Part shown: positions 54,658 through 63,540 of the stretch, piece after piece
Numbering within the stretch: the stretch's first letter is position 1
Layout: the number at the start of each line of letters is the position of its first letter
From: Methanomicrobiaceae archaeon
GTDB lineage: Archaea > Halobacteriota > Methanomicrobia > Methanomicrobiales > Methanomicrobiaceae
Length of the DNA: 64,000 nucleotides
Direction: 5' to 3'
Assembly (NCBI GenBank): GCA_016926855.1
Contig: JAFGNT010000009.1
Coordinates: 1 to 64,000, forward strand
Program-made: the position numbers and the translations under genes
The notes under the pieces: model-generated
Seen by the model: only the letters and a program-made list of their open reading frames with translations
Told to the model about the DNA's origin: nothing
The model's database searches: none

Positions 54658-55169
54658 TGAAGAAGCTGCCTGACGTCAGTGAGGATGAGATTTCGGCGCG
54701 TGCAGCGCGTTTGCAAGACGAGGCGGAACATTCGGGATACCACCTGAACCCCGATGTATCCGTTACCCGCCACCTTGTCCGGGGCCTGATCGCGAATGAG
54801 AAGCGATACGGGTATCAGGCGTGCCCCTGCCGGTGTGCGGGAGGAAGGAAGGAGGACGATCTGGATATCATCTGTCCCTGCAATTATCGTGATCCCGATC
54901 TTGCCGAGTATGGGGCGTGTTACTGTGCCCTGTACGTTTCCGACAGGATTGCAGGGGGTCTGGCTGAAGCGGCTCCCATTCCGGAACGGCGGCCTCCGGG
55001 ATCAGAACGGTCCGAATCCATTTACCGGCAGGAGAATGCGGTGCCCTCGGCCCTCCCCTACCCCGTCCTGCGCTGCCCTGTCTGCGGGTACCTCTGTGCA
55101 CGGGACGCACCTCCCGAACACTGCCCGATCTGCCATGCGATGGGGGAGCGGTTCAGGAAGCTGTTCTGA
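54657..55169 (+). CDS. Ferredoxin-thioredoxin reductase catalytic chain with rubredoxin-like domain
   Basis: Transfers electrons from ferredoxin through a [4Fe-4S] cluster to a disulfide partner. The 170-aa protein has an N-terminal FTR catalytic domain (cysteines in YGYQACPCRC, IICPCNYRDPDL and YGACYCALYVS) and a C-terminal rubredoxin-like knuckle pair (CPVCGYLC and CPICHAMGERF). The fused rubredoxin may deliver electrons. The ATG overlaps the glutaredoxin-like gene stop. Confidence 0.9.
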   Translation: MKKLPDVSEDEISARAARLQDEAEHSGYHLNPDVSVTRHLVRGLIANEKRYGYQACPCRCAGGRKEDDLDIICPCNYRDPDLAEYGACYCALYVSDRIAGGLAEAAPIPERRPPGSERSESIYRQENAVPSALPYPVLRCPVCGYLCARDAPPEHCPICHAMGERFRKLF

Positions 55170-55321
55170 GCCGGGCTTTCGGAGTATACCACAGCTCCTC
55201 ATCCGTTTTGCCCCCAAACAGAATATTCATGGTGCTCCCCCGACAATACTACTCTACATATCCGTCGCATTGCCCGGCCGGTTTCGCGCCTGCCGGTGAG
55301 CGCCGGGAGGATGTCTCAGGA

Positions 55322-58300
55322 ATGGCGTTTTTTGGCAGATCGGCACCGGATATCAGGAAATTGAAGGCTGCAGGGGATAGTAACGGTCTCCTGAATATTC
55401 TTGCCGGGGCGGACACTGAATACTATCCTGAGGCTGCCATGGCACTCTTTTCTCTCGGTGCGCCTGCGATCAAGGCCGTCGTAGCCCGCCTCTCCGGTGG
55501 TTCCGGTTCGTCCGGTATTGCGCATGCACTCTCATCACCGGGTCTTCCGGCAATTCCGGCTCTCATGCATGTCGTTCCGAAGGTGCCTCCGGAAGTTGCG
55601 GTAATTATTTCGGATGATGTTGCACGGCTCGGCACAGCGGCGTTTGAGACGCTCACTCCGGCCCTTATGCATGAATCGCCGTCGGTCAGGAAGGGGGCAG
55701 CGATCATACTCGGTTCCATGGGGAAGAAAAATATGGACGCACTGCTCGCACTTCGCCATCTCAGCCGTGACAGCCACCGCGACGTCCGGCGTGAAGCCGG
55801 CAATGCGCTGGTGAGGACCGGATGGGAGCCTGAGGACGACACCGAAAAGGCATACCTCTTCTGTATCCGTGAGGAATGGAAAGAATGCGTAAAGCTGAAA
55901 AAAGCGGCGGTTCCCGTTCTTCTTGAGGCGGCGGGTGATCCGGATCCCACCGTCAGGATCCCCGCCATCCGGTCGCTGGGCAGGATCCATGACATTCGTG
56001 CCATCCCTATTCTCAAGCAGGGCCTTTCTGATGAGGATGCCCATGTACGTGCTGCGGCGGCAGAGTCGTTCGGGGAACTGGGCGACAAACATGCTCTCTC
56101 CAATCTGGTCGCAGTCCTCGTTGATTCCTATCCTCAGGTGAGGATGGAGGCGGCCTGGGCCCTTGACCGGCTCGGGTGGAAGCCGGCGACCGCCCGGCAG
56201 CAGATACAGTACCTCATCGCCAAAGAGCAGTGGAATGAGCTCGCAAACTTAGGCAAACCTGCAATTCAGCCGCTCATCGAGGTGCTGCAGGAAGCTCATT
56301 CGGGTGTCCGGCTGGGTGCCGTTGAGGCGCTCAGAAAAATCGGTAAGCCCGCACATGAAGCGTTGCAGGCTGCCCTCTCTGTCCAGGATGCAGGCCGGAA
56401 AGATTCGGCCCGCCGGGCGATTTCTTCGATTCAAAAGAAAAACGAGGAGGAATCCAGTCTGGCACGGAGAAGTGACGCCGACCCGGGGACGTTCAGGCGT
56501 GAGTACGATGATGGTATGAGCGCCCGGAAAAAATTCGATGAGCGGAGAGTTGCAGAAGGCAGGCTCCCGGTTCGTCCCGGGAGAGCAACAGAAGAGGTTC
56601 GGCCTCCCGTTCCGAAGCAGGTCCTCTCCCCGGAGGAGGAGAGGGACCTCCGGCAGAGAATTGCGGAGAGCGAACGGAAAGTGACTGAAGGGCTTGCGGC
56701 TGTCGAGCGGAGACGGCAGAGTGCGAAACAGCCGGAGCCTGCGGCGAAGCCGGCGGCGGGTGCCGAACCGACTGTCGAAGATATTCACCGGATGGAGACC
56801 TTCCTTCAGGAACGTTTTTCCGCGATCGAGAGGGAGGAGATGGCTGCCGCCCGGGTACGGGCCAGGGCAGCTCTGGAAGACGCCGATGATTTATGGGGCA
56901 CGCCGGCCGCACCTCATGCAGAGGGGCCTTCCGATCTCATCGATTATGATTCTCACACATCGATAACCTTCACGAGCGAGGAGATTGCGGTGAAGGAGGA
57001 TCCTGGTGAAGTGCTGCTCCGCGCCTTACGATCTCGGGACGAGGCGATACGAGCGACCGCTATCGAGTCGCTTCGTGACATGGGTGATCAGGCGATTGAA
57101 TACCTTATCGGGGCATTGCAGGACGAAAAGTATACCGTGCGTCTTGCGGCCTCGGATGCACTCGGGGAGATTGGAAGTCAGAAGGGTGTGGGGCCCCTTA
57201 TTCAGGTGCTCCGTGATCCCCATGAGGATGTGCGTATCTCCGCGGCCTTCTCTCTCGGGAGCCTGAAAAATCCGCTTTCACTATCGTTTCTTGTGGGGCT
57301 CTTCGATGACGAGTACAACGGAGTCCGGTTCGCGGCTGCCGATGCGGTCGTGGAGTTCGGCGATGCGGCACTCACTCCCCTGGTACAAGCGCTCGAAAAC
57401 CCAAATGCCCTGGTACGGATAACTGCCGGCCGTGGGCTAGCAAAGCTCGCCGACATCAGATCCATCCCCGCACTCATCGAACACCTTGGGGACGAGGTAG
57501 GGGAGGTGCGCTGGGGTGTATCGCAGGCACTTTCCGGGATTGGAGCCCCCGCCATCATGCCCCTGACATGGGTCCTGAAGAAGGGCCTCTTAAAGGAGCG
57601 GCTTGCCGCGCTTGATGCTCTCGGGACGATTTACGACGACCGGGCCCAGGAGGCCATCCTCATAGCCATGCAGGATCCTGACGAGGAGGTCCGCGAAAAG
57701 GCGTCACACGTCATGAAAAAGCGCGAGATCCTCAACGTCTGGCGTGAGGCGTGGCTGAAGCGCGTCGAGAGTGAGGAAGAGCAGCCGCAGCTGATCGGTG
57801 CGATGCAGGAGAATGACGCGAAAGAGTTCGATAAAGACGGGACACAGGAGATTGACAACCTCATTATTGCCCTTAAAGAGCGGAACGGGACCTCTCAGGT
57901 GGCTGTCTCGATGCGGCTGATGATGATGGGCAGGCCGGCGGTCGAGGGGCTCATCCGTGCGCTGAGAAACGAGGACGCCGATATTAAAAAGGCGGCTGCA
58001 GAGGTGCTCGGAGAGATGCGTGAGGTTGCCGTCGATCCGCTCATGAACGCACTCCGGGACGACAACACTTTCGTAAGGACAGTGGCGGCACGAAATCTTG
58101 GGAAGATTGGAAACGAGCGGTCTATTGACGCACTCGTCAATGCTATGCACACGGAGCGTAATTACCGGGTGCGTGCGGTTATTGCCGAGGCACTCGGGTA
58201 TATGGGCAACCGGAGTTCGATCGAGCCGCTTATTATTGCCCTTCGAGACCGTGACGAAGAGGTACAGATGGCCGCCGCTCACTCGCTCGGATATATCGGG

Positions 58301-58861
58301 GACCGTCGGGCAATCGAACCACTGATCCAGGCGCTCAACGATGTCGACTATCGTGTCCGGCACGTTGCACTCGAAGCACTCAGGGATCCTTCAGGAATCC
58401 CGCAGGAGCATCTCGTCAATGCCCTGAAATACGGTGAGAAAGAGTTTAAGCAGGGTGTTGCCGAGGCGCTTGATCAGCTTGGATGGGAGGCCAAAAACGA
58501 TACTGAATATGCATATTACCTGATCGGCAAGGACCGGTGGGGCGAACTCGACAGGCTCGGCATGGCGGCCATCGGGCCGGTCACCGAAGCTCTTTCTGAC
58601 GAAACGGTCGATGTCCGCCTGATCGCCATGAAGACGATGTCCCGTATCGGAGGGGCACCGGTGGTCACACCGCTCATCGGGACGCTGGGTGACACCGCTC
58701 CCGCAGTGCGGATGGGGGCGGAGCGTGCACTGATCGAGATCGGCGAGCCCGCAATGGCCATGCTCCGGGCTGCAGCGTCGATGGATGAGAAGCGTGCGCC
58801 TGTTATTGACCGAATAGTAAAAGCGATTGAGAAAAGAAGTACTTCGGCAACCCGGGCCTGA
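55322..58861 (+). CDS. Very large HEAT-repeat protein
   Basis: A 1179-aa soluble protein made of many PBS-lyase-type HEAT repeats (helical pairs such as AIPILKQGLSDEDAHVRAAA, AIEPLIQALNDVDYRVRHVA). A charged Arg/Glu-rich linker around residues 360-540 divides it into two superhelical halves. A distinct insert recurs three times, of the form DTEYAYYLIGKDRWGELDRLG (YL..W..L..LG). No catalytic domain is seen. HEAT scaffolds bind proteins or nucleic acids; partners are unknown. ATG 55322 (MAFFGRSAPD) is used instead of an upstream opening at 55208. A zinc-ribbon gene follows. Confidence 0.8.
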   Translation: MAFFGRSAPDIRKLKAAGDSNGLLNILAGADTEYYPEAAMALFSLGAPAIKAVVARLSGGSGSSGIAHALSSPGLPAIPALMHVVPKVPPEVAVIISDDVARLGTAAFETLTPALMHESPSVRKGAAIILGSMGKKNMDALLALRHLSRDSHRDVRREAGNALVRTGWEPEDDTEKAYLFCIREEWKECVKLKKAAVPVLLEAAGDPDPTVRIPAIRSLGRIHDIRAIPILKQGLSDEDAHVRAAAAESFGELGDKHALSNLVAVLVDSYPQVRMEAAWALDRLGWKPATARQQIQYLIAKEQWNELANLGKPAIQPLIEVLQEAHSGVRLGAVEALRKIGKPAHEALQAALSVQDAGRKDSARRAISSIQKKNEEESSLARRSDADPGTFRREYDDGMSARKKFDERRVAEGRLPVRPGRATEEVRPPVPKQVLSPEEERDLRQRIAESERKVTEGLAAVERRRQSAKQPEPAAKPAAGAEPTVEDIHRMETFLQERFSAIEREEMAAARVRARAALEDADDLWGTPAAPHAEGPSDLIDYDSHTSITFTSEEIAVKEDPGEVLLRALRSRDEAIRATAIESLRDMGDQAIEYLIGALQDEKYTVRLAASDALGEIGSQKGVGPLIQVLRDPHEDVRISAAFSLGSLKNPLSLSFLVGLFDDEYNGVRFAAADAVVEFGDAALTPLVQALENPNALVRITAGRGLAKLADIRSIPALIEHLGDEVGEVRWGVSQALSGIGAPAIMPLTWVLKKGLLKERLAALDALGTIYDDRAQEAILIAMQDPDEEVREKASHVMKKREILNVWREAWLKRVESEEEQPQLIGAMQENDAKEFDKDGTQEIDNLIIALKERNGTSQVAVSMRLMMMGRPAVEGLIRALRNEDADIKKAAAEVLGEMREVAVDPLMNALRDDNTFVRTVAARNLGKIGNERSIDALVNAMHTERNYRVRAVIAEALGYMGNRSSIEPLIIALRDRDEEVQMAAAHSLGYIGDRRAIEPLIQALNDVDYRVRHVALEALRDPSGIPQEHLVNALKYGEKEFKQGVAEALDQLGWEAKNDTEYAYYLIGKDRWGELDRLGMAAIGPVTEALSDETVDVRLIAMKTMSRIGGAPVVTPLIGTLGDTAPAVRMGAERALIEIGEPAMAMLRAAASMDEKRAPVIDRIVKAIEKRSTSATRA

Positions 58862-58896
58862 CCGGTTTTCGGTGAATGCGGAATGGAGAATTGAGG

Positions 58897-59112
58897 ATGA
58901 GCGAGGACTTTTATTACTGCCCTTCGTGTGAGGAAAGGATGCTCAAGGTGGAGCGCCAGGACATCGACGGCGTGTTTCTCCTGTGCAGTGGATGCGGACG
59001 GCGTCTGGCACTGAACCGCAGGCTCTGGGCCCTCTTTCTGGAGCGGCCTGATGACCGGCTTTCCGAATTTCTCATGCTCGCTGAAGCGCTCGGGTACACC
59101 GGGACGGACTAG
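58897..59112 (+). CDS. Small zinc-ribbon protein
   Basis: A 71-aa protein beginning MSEDFYYCPSCEERML, with a second knuckle LLCSGCGRRLAL and a helical C terminus. It probably binds zinc. It lies 35 nt after the HEAT-repeat gene on the same strand and may be co-expressed. ATG 58897 is preceded by GAGGATGAG; ATG 58876 is the alternative. Confidence 0.7.
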   Translation: MSEDFYYCPSCEERMLKVERQDIDGVFLLCSGCGRRLALNRRLWALFLERPDDRLSEFLMLAEALGYTGTD

Positions 59113-59126
59113 ATATCCCGATATTT

Positions 59127-59693
59127 TTAGAACGGAATCATTCCGAGGTGATCGATCAGGATTTTCAGGCCGATCCCGATAAGGATGAGGCCACCTCCGG
59201 TCTCCGCGTATGCTCCGATATGGTGGCCCCACCGATCTCCGATGAAAAATCCGCCGTATGATATCAGGGCGGTTATTACACCGATAAGCAGGGCTGCGGT
59301 GAGGATCGGGACGTCGAGGAACGCAAAAGTGAGTCCCACGGCAAGCGCGTCGATGCTCGTTGCGACCGACAGGAGCAGGATCATCCAGAGCGTTGCACTA
59401 TTCAGACTTTTTTCCTCTTCGTCTTTTCTGCCTTCCCGTATCATATGAATGCCAATGAGTGCGAGAAGCAGGAAGGCGATCCAGTGGTCGATGCCCTCCA
59501 GGTATGACCTGACAGCCTCCCCGAGAGCCCAGCCAATCACGGGCATGACCGCCTGAAAACCTCCGAAGAAGAGTGCAAGAGTCAGGGCGTTTTTCCATCG
59601 TGTCCCCCGCATGGTAATGCCCCCGGAAATGGATACCGCAAATGAATCCATAGCAAGGCTCACGGCGATAGTAACGAGGGTCAGCAGGTTCAT
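59127..59693 (-). CDS. mntP: Manganese efflux pump MntP
   Basis: Exports Mn2+. The 188-aa protein has six TM helices in two symmetrical halves with the conserved acidic motifs AVSLAMDSFAVSISGG (residues 10-25) and SVATSIDALAVGLTFA (about 110-125), whose aspartates line the metal path. Start ATG 59693; a longer in-frame opening to 59948 lies over the divergent pseudogene and is rejected. No manganese riboswitch or MntR site is evident upstream. Confidence 0.93.
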   Translation of the reverse strand: MNLLTLVTIAVSLAMDSFAVSISGGITMRGTRWKNALTLALFFGGFQAVMPVIGWALGEAVRSYLEGIDHWIAFLLLALIGIHMIREGRKDEEEKSLNSATLWMILLLSVATSIDALAVGLTFAFLDVPILTAALLIGVITALISYGGFFIGDRWGHHIGAYAETGGGLILIGIGLKILIDHLGMIPF

Positions 59694-59824
59694 GAGAGTA
59701 TGTACATATATGTTCTGTTCCGGTAAATATCCCCCTTTTCCGGACATGCCCGCTCGTCCGTGATACATTTTCGAAAAAGGTATATATTTATGATGCGTCC
59801 GTCTGATCTCCACCCGGTGGATTG

Positions 59825-60103
59825 ATGGCAGAGGTTCAGTACTGGAGTTCGCGCAAGTCATTTGTTCTCGCGGTTGTGTGCTCTGCCGTCGGTCTCGGGA
59901 TCCTCTGGCGTTTTCCGTACATCGCCTACGAAAATGGCGGTGGCGCATTCCTCATCCCTATCTGATCGCCCTCCTGATGGCAGGTGTCCCGCTCCTGATT
60001 CTTGAAATGGGCACCTTTCATCGGCATCCCGGTTTTCGCCGTTCTCCTCACGTACGCCCTCCGGAACCGGGAAGTTTTGGAAGAGCCGGAAGAGACCTGC
60101 TGA
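59825..60103 (+). pseudogene. Deleted SNF-family sodium-dependent transporter remnant
   Basis: The frame opens with [20 protein letters not shown], then [20 protein letters not shown], the unmistakable first helix of neurotransmitter:sodium symporter (SNF) proteins. It stops early near 59967 because of a missing base; one frame over it continues [18 protein letters not shown] (helix 2). It then jumps directly to FIGIPVFAVLLTYALRN and a terminal REVLEEPEETC stop, the extreme C terminus. About 400 residues in the middle are deleted, so this cannot be functional. A TATA-like ATATATTTATGATG lies upstream. Confidence 0.88.
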
Positions 60104-60232
60104 CACATTCTTATTCGCCTGTAAATCTCGTTATATTACGGTTTCCGGCCGGAATCGGCATGATGTGAGGAAAACTCCCCCTGCGGAGCAATTCATAAAG
60201 GATAAGTTAACTTCCTGCAAACACATGATTTA

Positions 60233-61033
60233 ATGAACAGAAAAGTGCTTGGTGTATTGTTGGTTATTTTTGTTGTCGTTTCGGCCGGTATCGCCGGCTG
60301 TACGGGCAGCACGGAACCGTCTCCTGCAGAATCAGGACAGATTGCGGAGGAAAAACCGTTATACGTCGTCGGTGTGGACGGTGAATATCCCCCGTATTCC
60401 TATCTCGACAAGGATGGGAATTACCTTGGCCTGGATGTCGAGTCGGTCCGGTGGATCGCCGACAAAATGGGATTTGAGGTAGAAATCAAAGCGATGGCAT
60501 GGGATGGAATCATCCCCGCGCTGAATGCCGGGAAGATCGACATGGTCTATTCGGGTATGACGATCACCGAAGAGAGGAAGGAGATGGTCAGTTTCTCAAT
60601 CCCGTATCAGACAATCAACCAGACGTTCGCGGTCCATGACGAATCCGTTGTGACTCTTGACGACATTCTTGCAGGAAACGCGATTATCGGGGCCCAGAGA
60701 GGAACAACCGGTGCCTTCTGGGTGGATGAGAACCTGATCGCGACCGGACTCATGCCCGAGGAGAACCTCAAGCTCTATGACAACTTCCCGCTTGTCGTCA
60801 CCGATCTCCAGAACAAGAGGATTGATGCATCGATCTACGACAAACCCCCGCATCTGAATGCGATTGCGGAGAAGCCCCTGCACATCATCGGGGAGATCTA
60901 CACCGGAGAGGATTACGGTGTTGCCATCAGGAAGGAGGATACGGAACTCCTCGCTACCATGAATGAAGGACTTACCCTCCTCATGAACGATCCCTACTGG
61001 GATGAGCTGCTTGTGAAATACGAAATGAAGTGA
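60233..61033 (+). CDS. Polar amino acid ABC transporter substrate-binding lipoprotein
   Basis: A 266-aa extracytoplasmic binding protein anchored through Cys23 (signal peptide ending GIAGCTGS). It has the SBP family-3 fold: VVGVDGEYPPYSYLDKDGNY, LGLDVESVRWIADKMGFEVE, and AGKIDMVYSGMTITEERKE. The ligand is probably a polar amino acid but cannot be specified. It starts a four-gene transporter operon. A TATA-like TTCATAAAGG lies about 35-45 nt upstream. A stable hairpin separates it from the permease gene. Confidence 0.92.
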   Translation: MNRKVLGVLLVIFVVVSAGIAGCTGSTEPSPAESGQIAEEKPLYVVGVDGEYPPYSYLDKDGNYLGLDVESVRWIADKMGFEVEIKAMAWDGIIPALNAGKIDMVYSGMTITEERKEMVSFSIPYQTINQTFAVHDESVVTLDDILAGNAIIGAQRGTTGAFWVDENLIATGLMPEENLKLYDNFPLVVTDLQNKRIDASIYDKPPHLNAIAEKPLHIIGEIYTGEDYGVAIRKEDTELLATMNEGLTLLMNDPYWDELLVKYEMK

Positions 61034-61068
61034 TTTTTCCGTCATGGGAAAACAGCCTGATTCGATGC

Positions 61069-61090
61069 GGGGGCCTTTCCGCAGGTCCCC
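61069..61090 (+). promoter_or_regulatory. Intercistronic hairpin between binding-protein and permease genes
   Basis: GGGGGCCT and AGGTCCCC form an 8-bp stem (one G-T pair) around a TTCCGC loop, in the 149-nt gap downstream of the binding-protein gene. Such hairpins often protect the upstream message or reduce read-through so the binding protein is made in excess over the membrane parts. There is no T-tract after it, so it is not a classic terminator. Confidence 0.5.
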
Positions 61091-61182
61091 ACCCCGCAGC
61101 GGGCAGTGATAGTCATGCTTGATTGTGTGAAATTACTGCGAACTTCAGGAAGACGGGCGATCTGCCCTCAGGGATTTTTGTG

Positions 61183-61869
61183 ATGGATGCCGTATCGATA
61201 CTGATTGAATGGTTCCCGTATCTGCTGAGCGGGGTTGTGTTCACACTCGCCCTTGTGCTTGCATCGCTCGGGCTTGGTGTGCTGTTCGGCCTCCCGATGG
61301 CTCTGGGGCAGGTGTATGGAACGCGTCTCGCCCGGACGTGCGTCGGGGTTTTTGTCTGGTTTTTCAGGGGACTGCCGGTGCTGGTGCTGCTGTTTCTCTT
61401 CTATTACGGGATATTTCCGAGCCTGAACCTCGATCTGCCGGCGTTTGTTGTCGCCATCGTGGTGCTCGGTCTGCGCGGGGCGGCCTACCAGTCCCAGATC
61501 TTCCGGGGCGCCATCCAGTCGATTGGCGAAGGGCAGATGATTGCGGCCCGTTCTGTCGGCATGAGCCGGTTTCAGGCGATCCGGTCGATTATCCTTCCGC
61601 AGGCGATGCGCATCGCGCTTCCCGGATGGTCGAACGAATACCCGAACGTTTTGACAGATACGGCCGTCTGCTACGCGATCGGGGTGATGGAACTCCTGAC
61701 GCGAACATCGCAGATCGTCTCGCAGACATACGTGACGATGCCGATTTACATCGCCGCGGCCGGTATCTATATTCTCCTGAACTATTCGGGGATGAAGTGC
61801 CTGAGTCTTGTTGAGGAAAAGATAAAGATCCCGGGTTTCGGGCACCAGAGTGAGGAATCACATGCATGA
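61183..61869 (+). CDS. Amino acid ABC transporter permease 1
   Basis: A 228-aa HisM-type permease with about five TM helices and the EAA-like coupling loop AARSVGMSRFQAIRSIILPQAMRIALPG. ATG 61183 (MDAVSILIEWFPY) is used; the frame opens at 61123. It overlaps the ATPase gene by 8 nt. Unlike typical tandem HisQ/HisM order, a second permease gene follows the ATPase gene. Confidence 0.9.
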   Translation: MDAVSILIEWFPYLLSGVVFTLALVLASLGLGVLFGLPMALGQVYGTRLARTCVGVFVWFFRGLPVLVLLFLFYYGIFPSLNLDLPAFVVAIVVLGLRGAAYQSQIFRGAIQSIGEGQMIAARSVGMSRFQAIRSIILPQAMRIALPGWSNEYPNVLTDTAVCYAIGVMELLTRTSQIVSQTYVTMPIYIAAAGIYILLNYSGMKCLSLVEEKIKIPGFGHQSEESHA

Positions 61870-62620
61870 TGACGAGTATATCCTGAAGGTCGAGAACATC
61901 AGGAAGTCGTACGGGCAGACGGTCGTGCTCGACTCGGTCTCCTTTAATGTCAGAAAGGGAGACACCAAGGTGTTCATCGGACCATCGGGAACAGGGAAGA
62001 GCACGCTGCTCCGATGCATCAACCAGTTGACGGTGCCCGACAGCGGGCGTGTCTGGCTGAACGGGGAAGAGGTGACACATTCAGGTTCACGCATCAACTA
62101 TTTCCGCCAGAAAATGGGGATGGTCTTCCAGAATTTTTACCTCTTCGATCACCTGACCGCCGTCAGGAACGTGGAAATCGCCCTTATCAAAGTGAAGGGG
62201 ATGCCGGCAAAAGAAGCGCGGAAAAAAGCGCTCCTCGAACTCCGTCAGGTGGGAATGGAAGACTGGGCTGACCACTATCCTGCGGAACTCTCGGGAGGAC
62301 AGGCGCAGCGTGTTTCTATTGCCCGGGCGCTCGCGATGGACCCTGATGTCATGCTCTTTGACGAACCGACGTCGGCGCTTGATCCGGAGCTTACCCGTGA
62401 AGTACTCGAGGTGATCAAGAATCTCGCCCGTGACGGAACCACCATGCTCGTGGTGACGCATGAGATGGGATTTGCGACATCGGTTGCGAATGAGATCCTG
62501 TTTATGGAGGGGGGGCGGATCGCCGAGCAGGGATCGCCGCAGGAACTTCTTTCGGATCCGCGTTTTTCCCGGACGAAAAATTTCATCGGACAGTTCCGGG
62601 AATTCGACCGGGAAATGTGA
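61862..62620 (+). CDS. Amino acid ABC transporter ATP-binding protein
   Basis: A 252-aa ATPase with Walker A GPSGTGKSTLLRCI, Q-loop MVFQNFYLFDHLTAV, signature LSGGQAQRVSIARAL, Walker B VMLFDEPTSALDPEL and switch VVTHEMGFA. The form is typical of polar amino acid importers (GlnQ/HisP). ATG 61862 is favoured by GTGAGGA just upstream; GTG 61850 is the frame opening. Confidence 0.94.
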   Translation: MHDDEYILKVENIRKSYGQTVVLDSVSFNVRKGDTKVFIGPSGTGKSTLLRCINQLTVPDSGRVWLNGEEVTHSGSRINYFRQKMGMVFQNFYLFDHLTAVRNVEIALIKVKGMPAKEARKKALLELRQVGMEDWADHYPAELSGGQAQRVSIARALAMDPDVMLFDEPTSALDPELTREVLEVIKNLARDGTTMLVVTHEMGFATSVANEILFMEGGRIAEQGSPQELLSDPRFSRTKNFIGQFREFDREM

Positions 62621-62631
62621 TGTGAGGATCC

Positions 62632-63300
62632 ATGGACACGATGCTTTTCATGGCGGACGTGCTCGTTCCGGCGCTGCTCCAGGGGCTGGTCATCACCCTT
62701 GAACTGATCGTCGCAGCGGCGCCGTTCGGGTTCGCTCTCGGCGTCGTGCTTGCGGTCGGAAGGACCTACGGCGGCCGCCTGACGTCCTATCTCTGCCGCG
62801 CTTTTGTCGCGTTTATCAAGGGATGCCCTCTGCTTCTGCTTCTCTTTATGCTGTACTTCGGGCTGCCGTCTGCAGGTATCTCGTTTTCGCCCTTTGTCGC
62901 CGCAATGATAGGATTCATCTGCTGCAATGCCGCCTATAACTCCGAGTATATTCGCGGCGCTCTCCTCTCCGTCAAAGACGGACAGATGATTGCCGCACAG
63001 GCGCTCGGGATGACACGCCTGCAGAGCATATGGCTTATTGTGCTGCCTCAGGCGCTCCGGCGGGCGATCCCCGGAATCACAAACGAATTCATCTATCTCA
63101 TCAAGTACTCCTCGCTTGCCTACATGCTGACGATTATCGAACTCTCAGGCGCCGGAAAGATTGTGGCAACGAAATACTTCACCTACAATGAGACTTTTAT
63201 GATGGTCGGCGCGATCTACCTCGTGCTGGTGACAATCACTACGGTCTCCGCCGACATGATTGAGAAGAAGGTGGCCGTGCCGGGAACCACGGGCCGCTGA
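62632..63300 (+). CDS. Amino acid ABC transporter permease 2
   Basis: A 222-aa permease like the first, with five TM helices and coupling loop AAQALGMTRLQSIWLIVLPQALRRAIPG. It starts 11 nt after the ATPase stop. Together the two permeases, ATPase and lipoprotein form one importer. A T7 tract follows. Confidence 0.92.
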   Translation: MDTMLFMADVLVPALLQGLVITLELIVAAAPFGFALGVVLAVGRTYGGRLTSYLCRAFVAFIKGCPLLLLLFMLYFGLPSAGISFSPFVAAMIGFICCNAAYNSEYIRGALLSVKDGQMIAAQALGMTRLQSIWLIVLPQALRRAIPGITNEFIYLIKYSSLAYMLTIIELSGAGKIVATKYFTYNETFMMVGAIYLVLVTITTVSADMIEKKVAVPGTTGR

Positions 63301-63540
63301 AGTGTTGTCCGGCTCTGTTTTTTTGGGGGGAGGGCCTCTGGCTCCTCCTTTCGTTTCCGTGAGTGTAATATAAATACGGGAACCTGAACGGACATAACGT
63401 GTGCCGGTTCAGTTACTGCTATCTTCAGGCAATCAGAGACAGAAGTACAGGCACGAGAAAATAACCGAATGGCAGGTATTCCCTGATTTCCATCCGAAAG
63501 ATAACCTCCCCCGATATTGCGGTCTCCGTTGGAAAGGTGC
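63301..63540 (+). terminator. Post-operon gap with T7 tract
   Basis: TTTTTTT at 63318-63324, 17 nt after the last permease stop, is a likely terminator. The rest of the 240-bp gap is unremarkable; TATA-like GTAATATAAATAC at 63364-63376 is too far from the next gene's ATG (63541) for a leaderless start but could give a leader of about 140 nt. No gene is seen. Confidence 0.5.

Noticed and set aside
59694-59948. N-terminal extension of mntP by 85 codons
   Set aside because: It would cover the divergent SNF remnant and its promoter, and MntP proteins start at the first TM helix.
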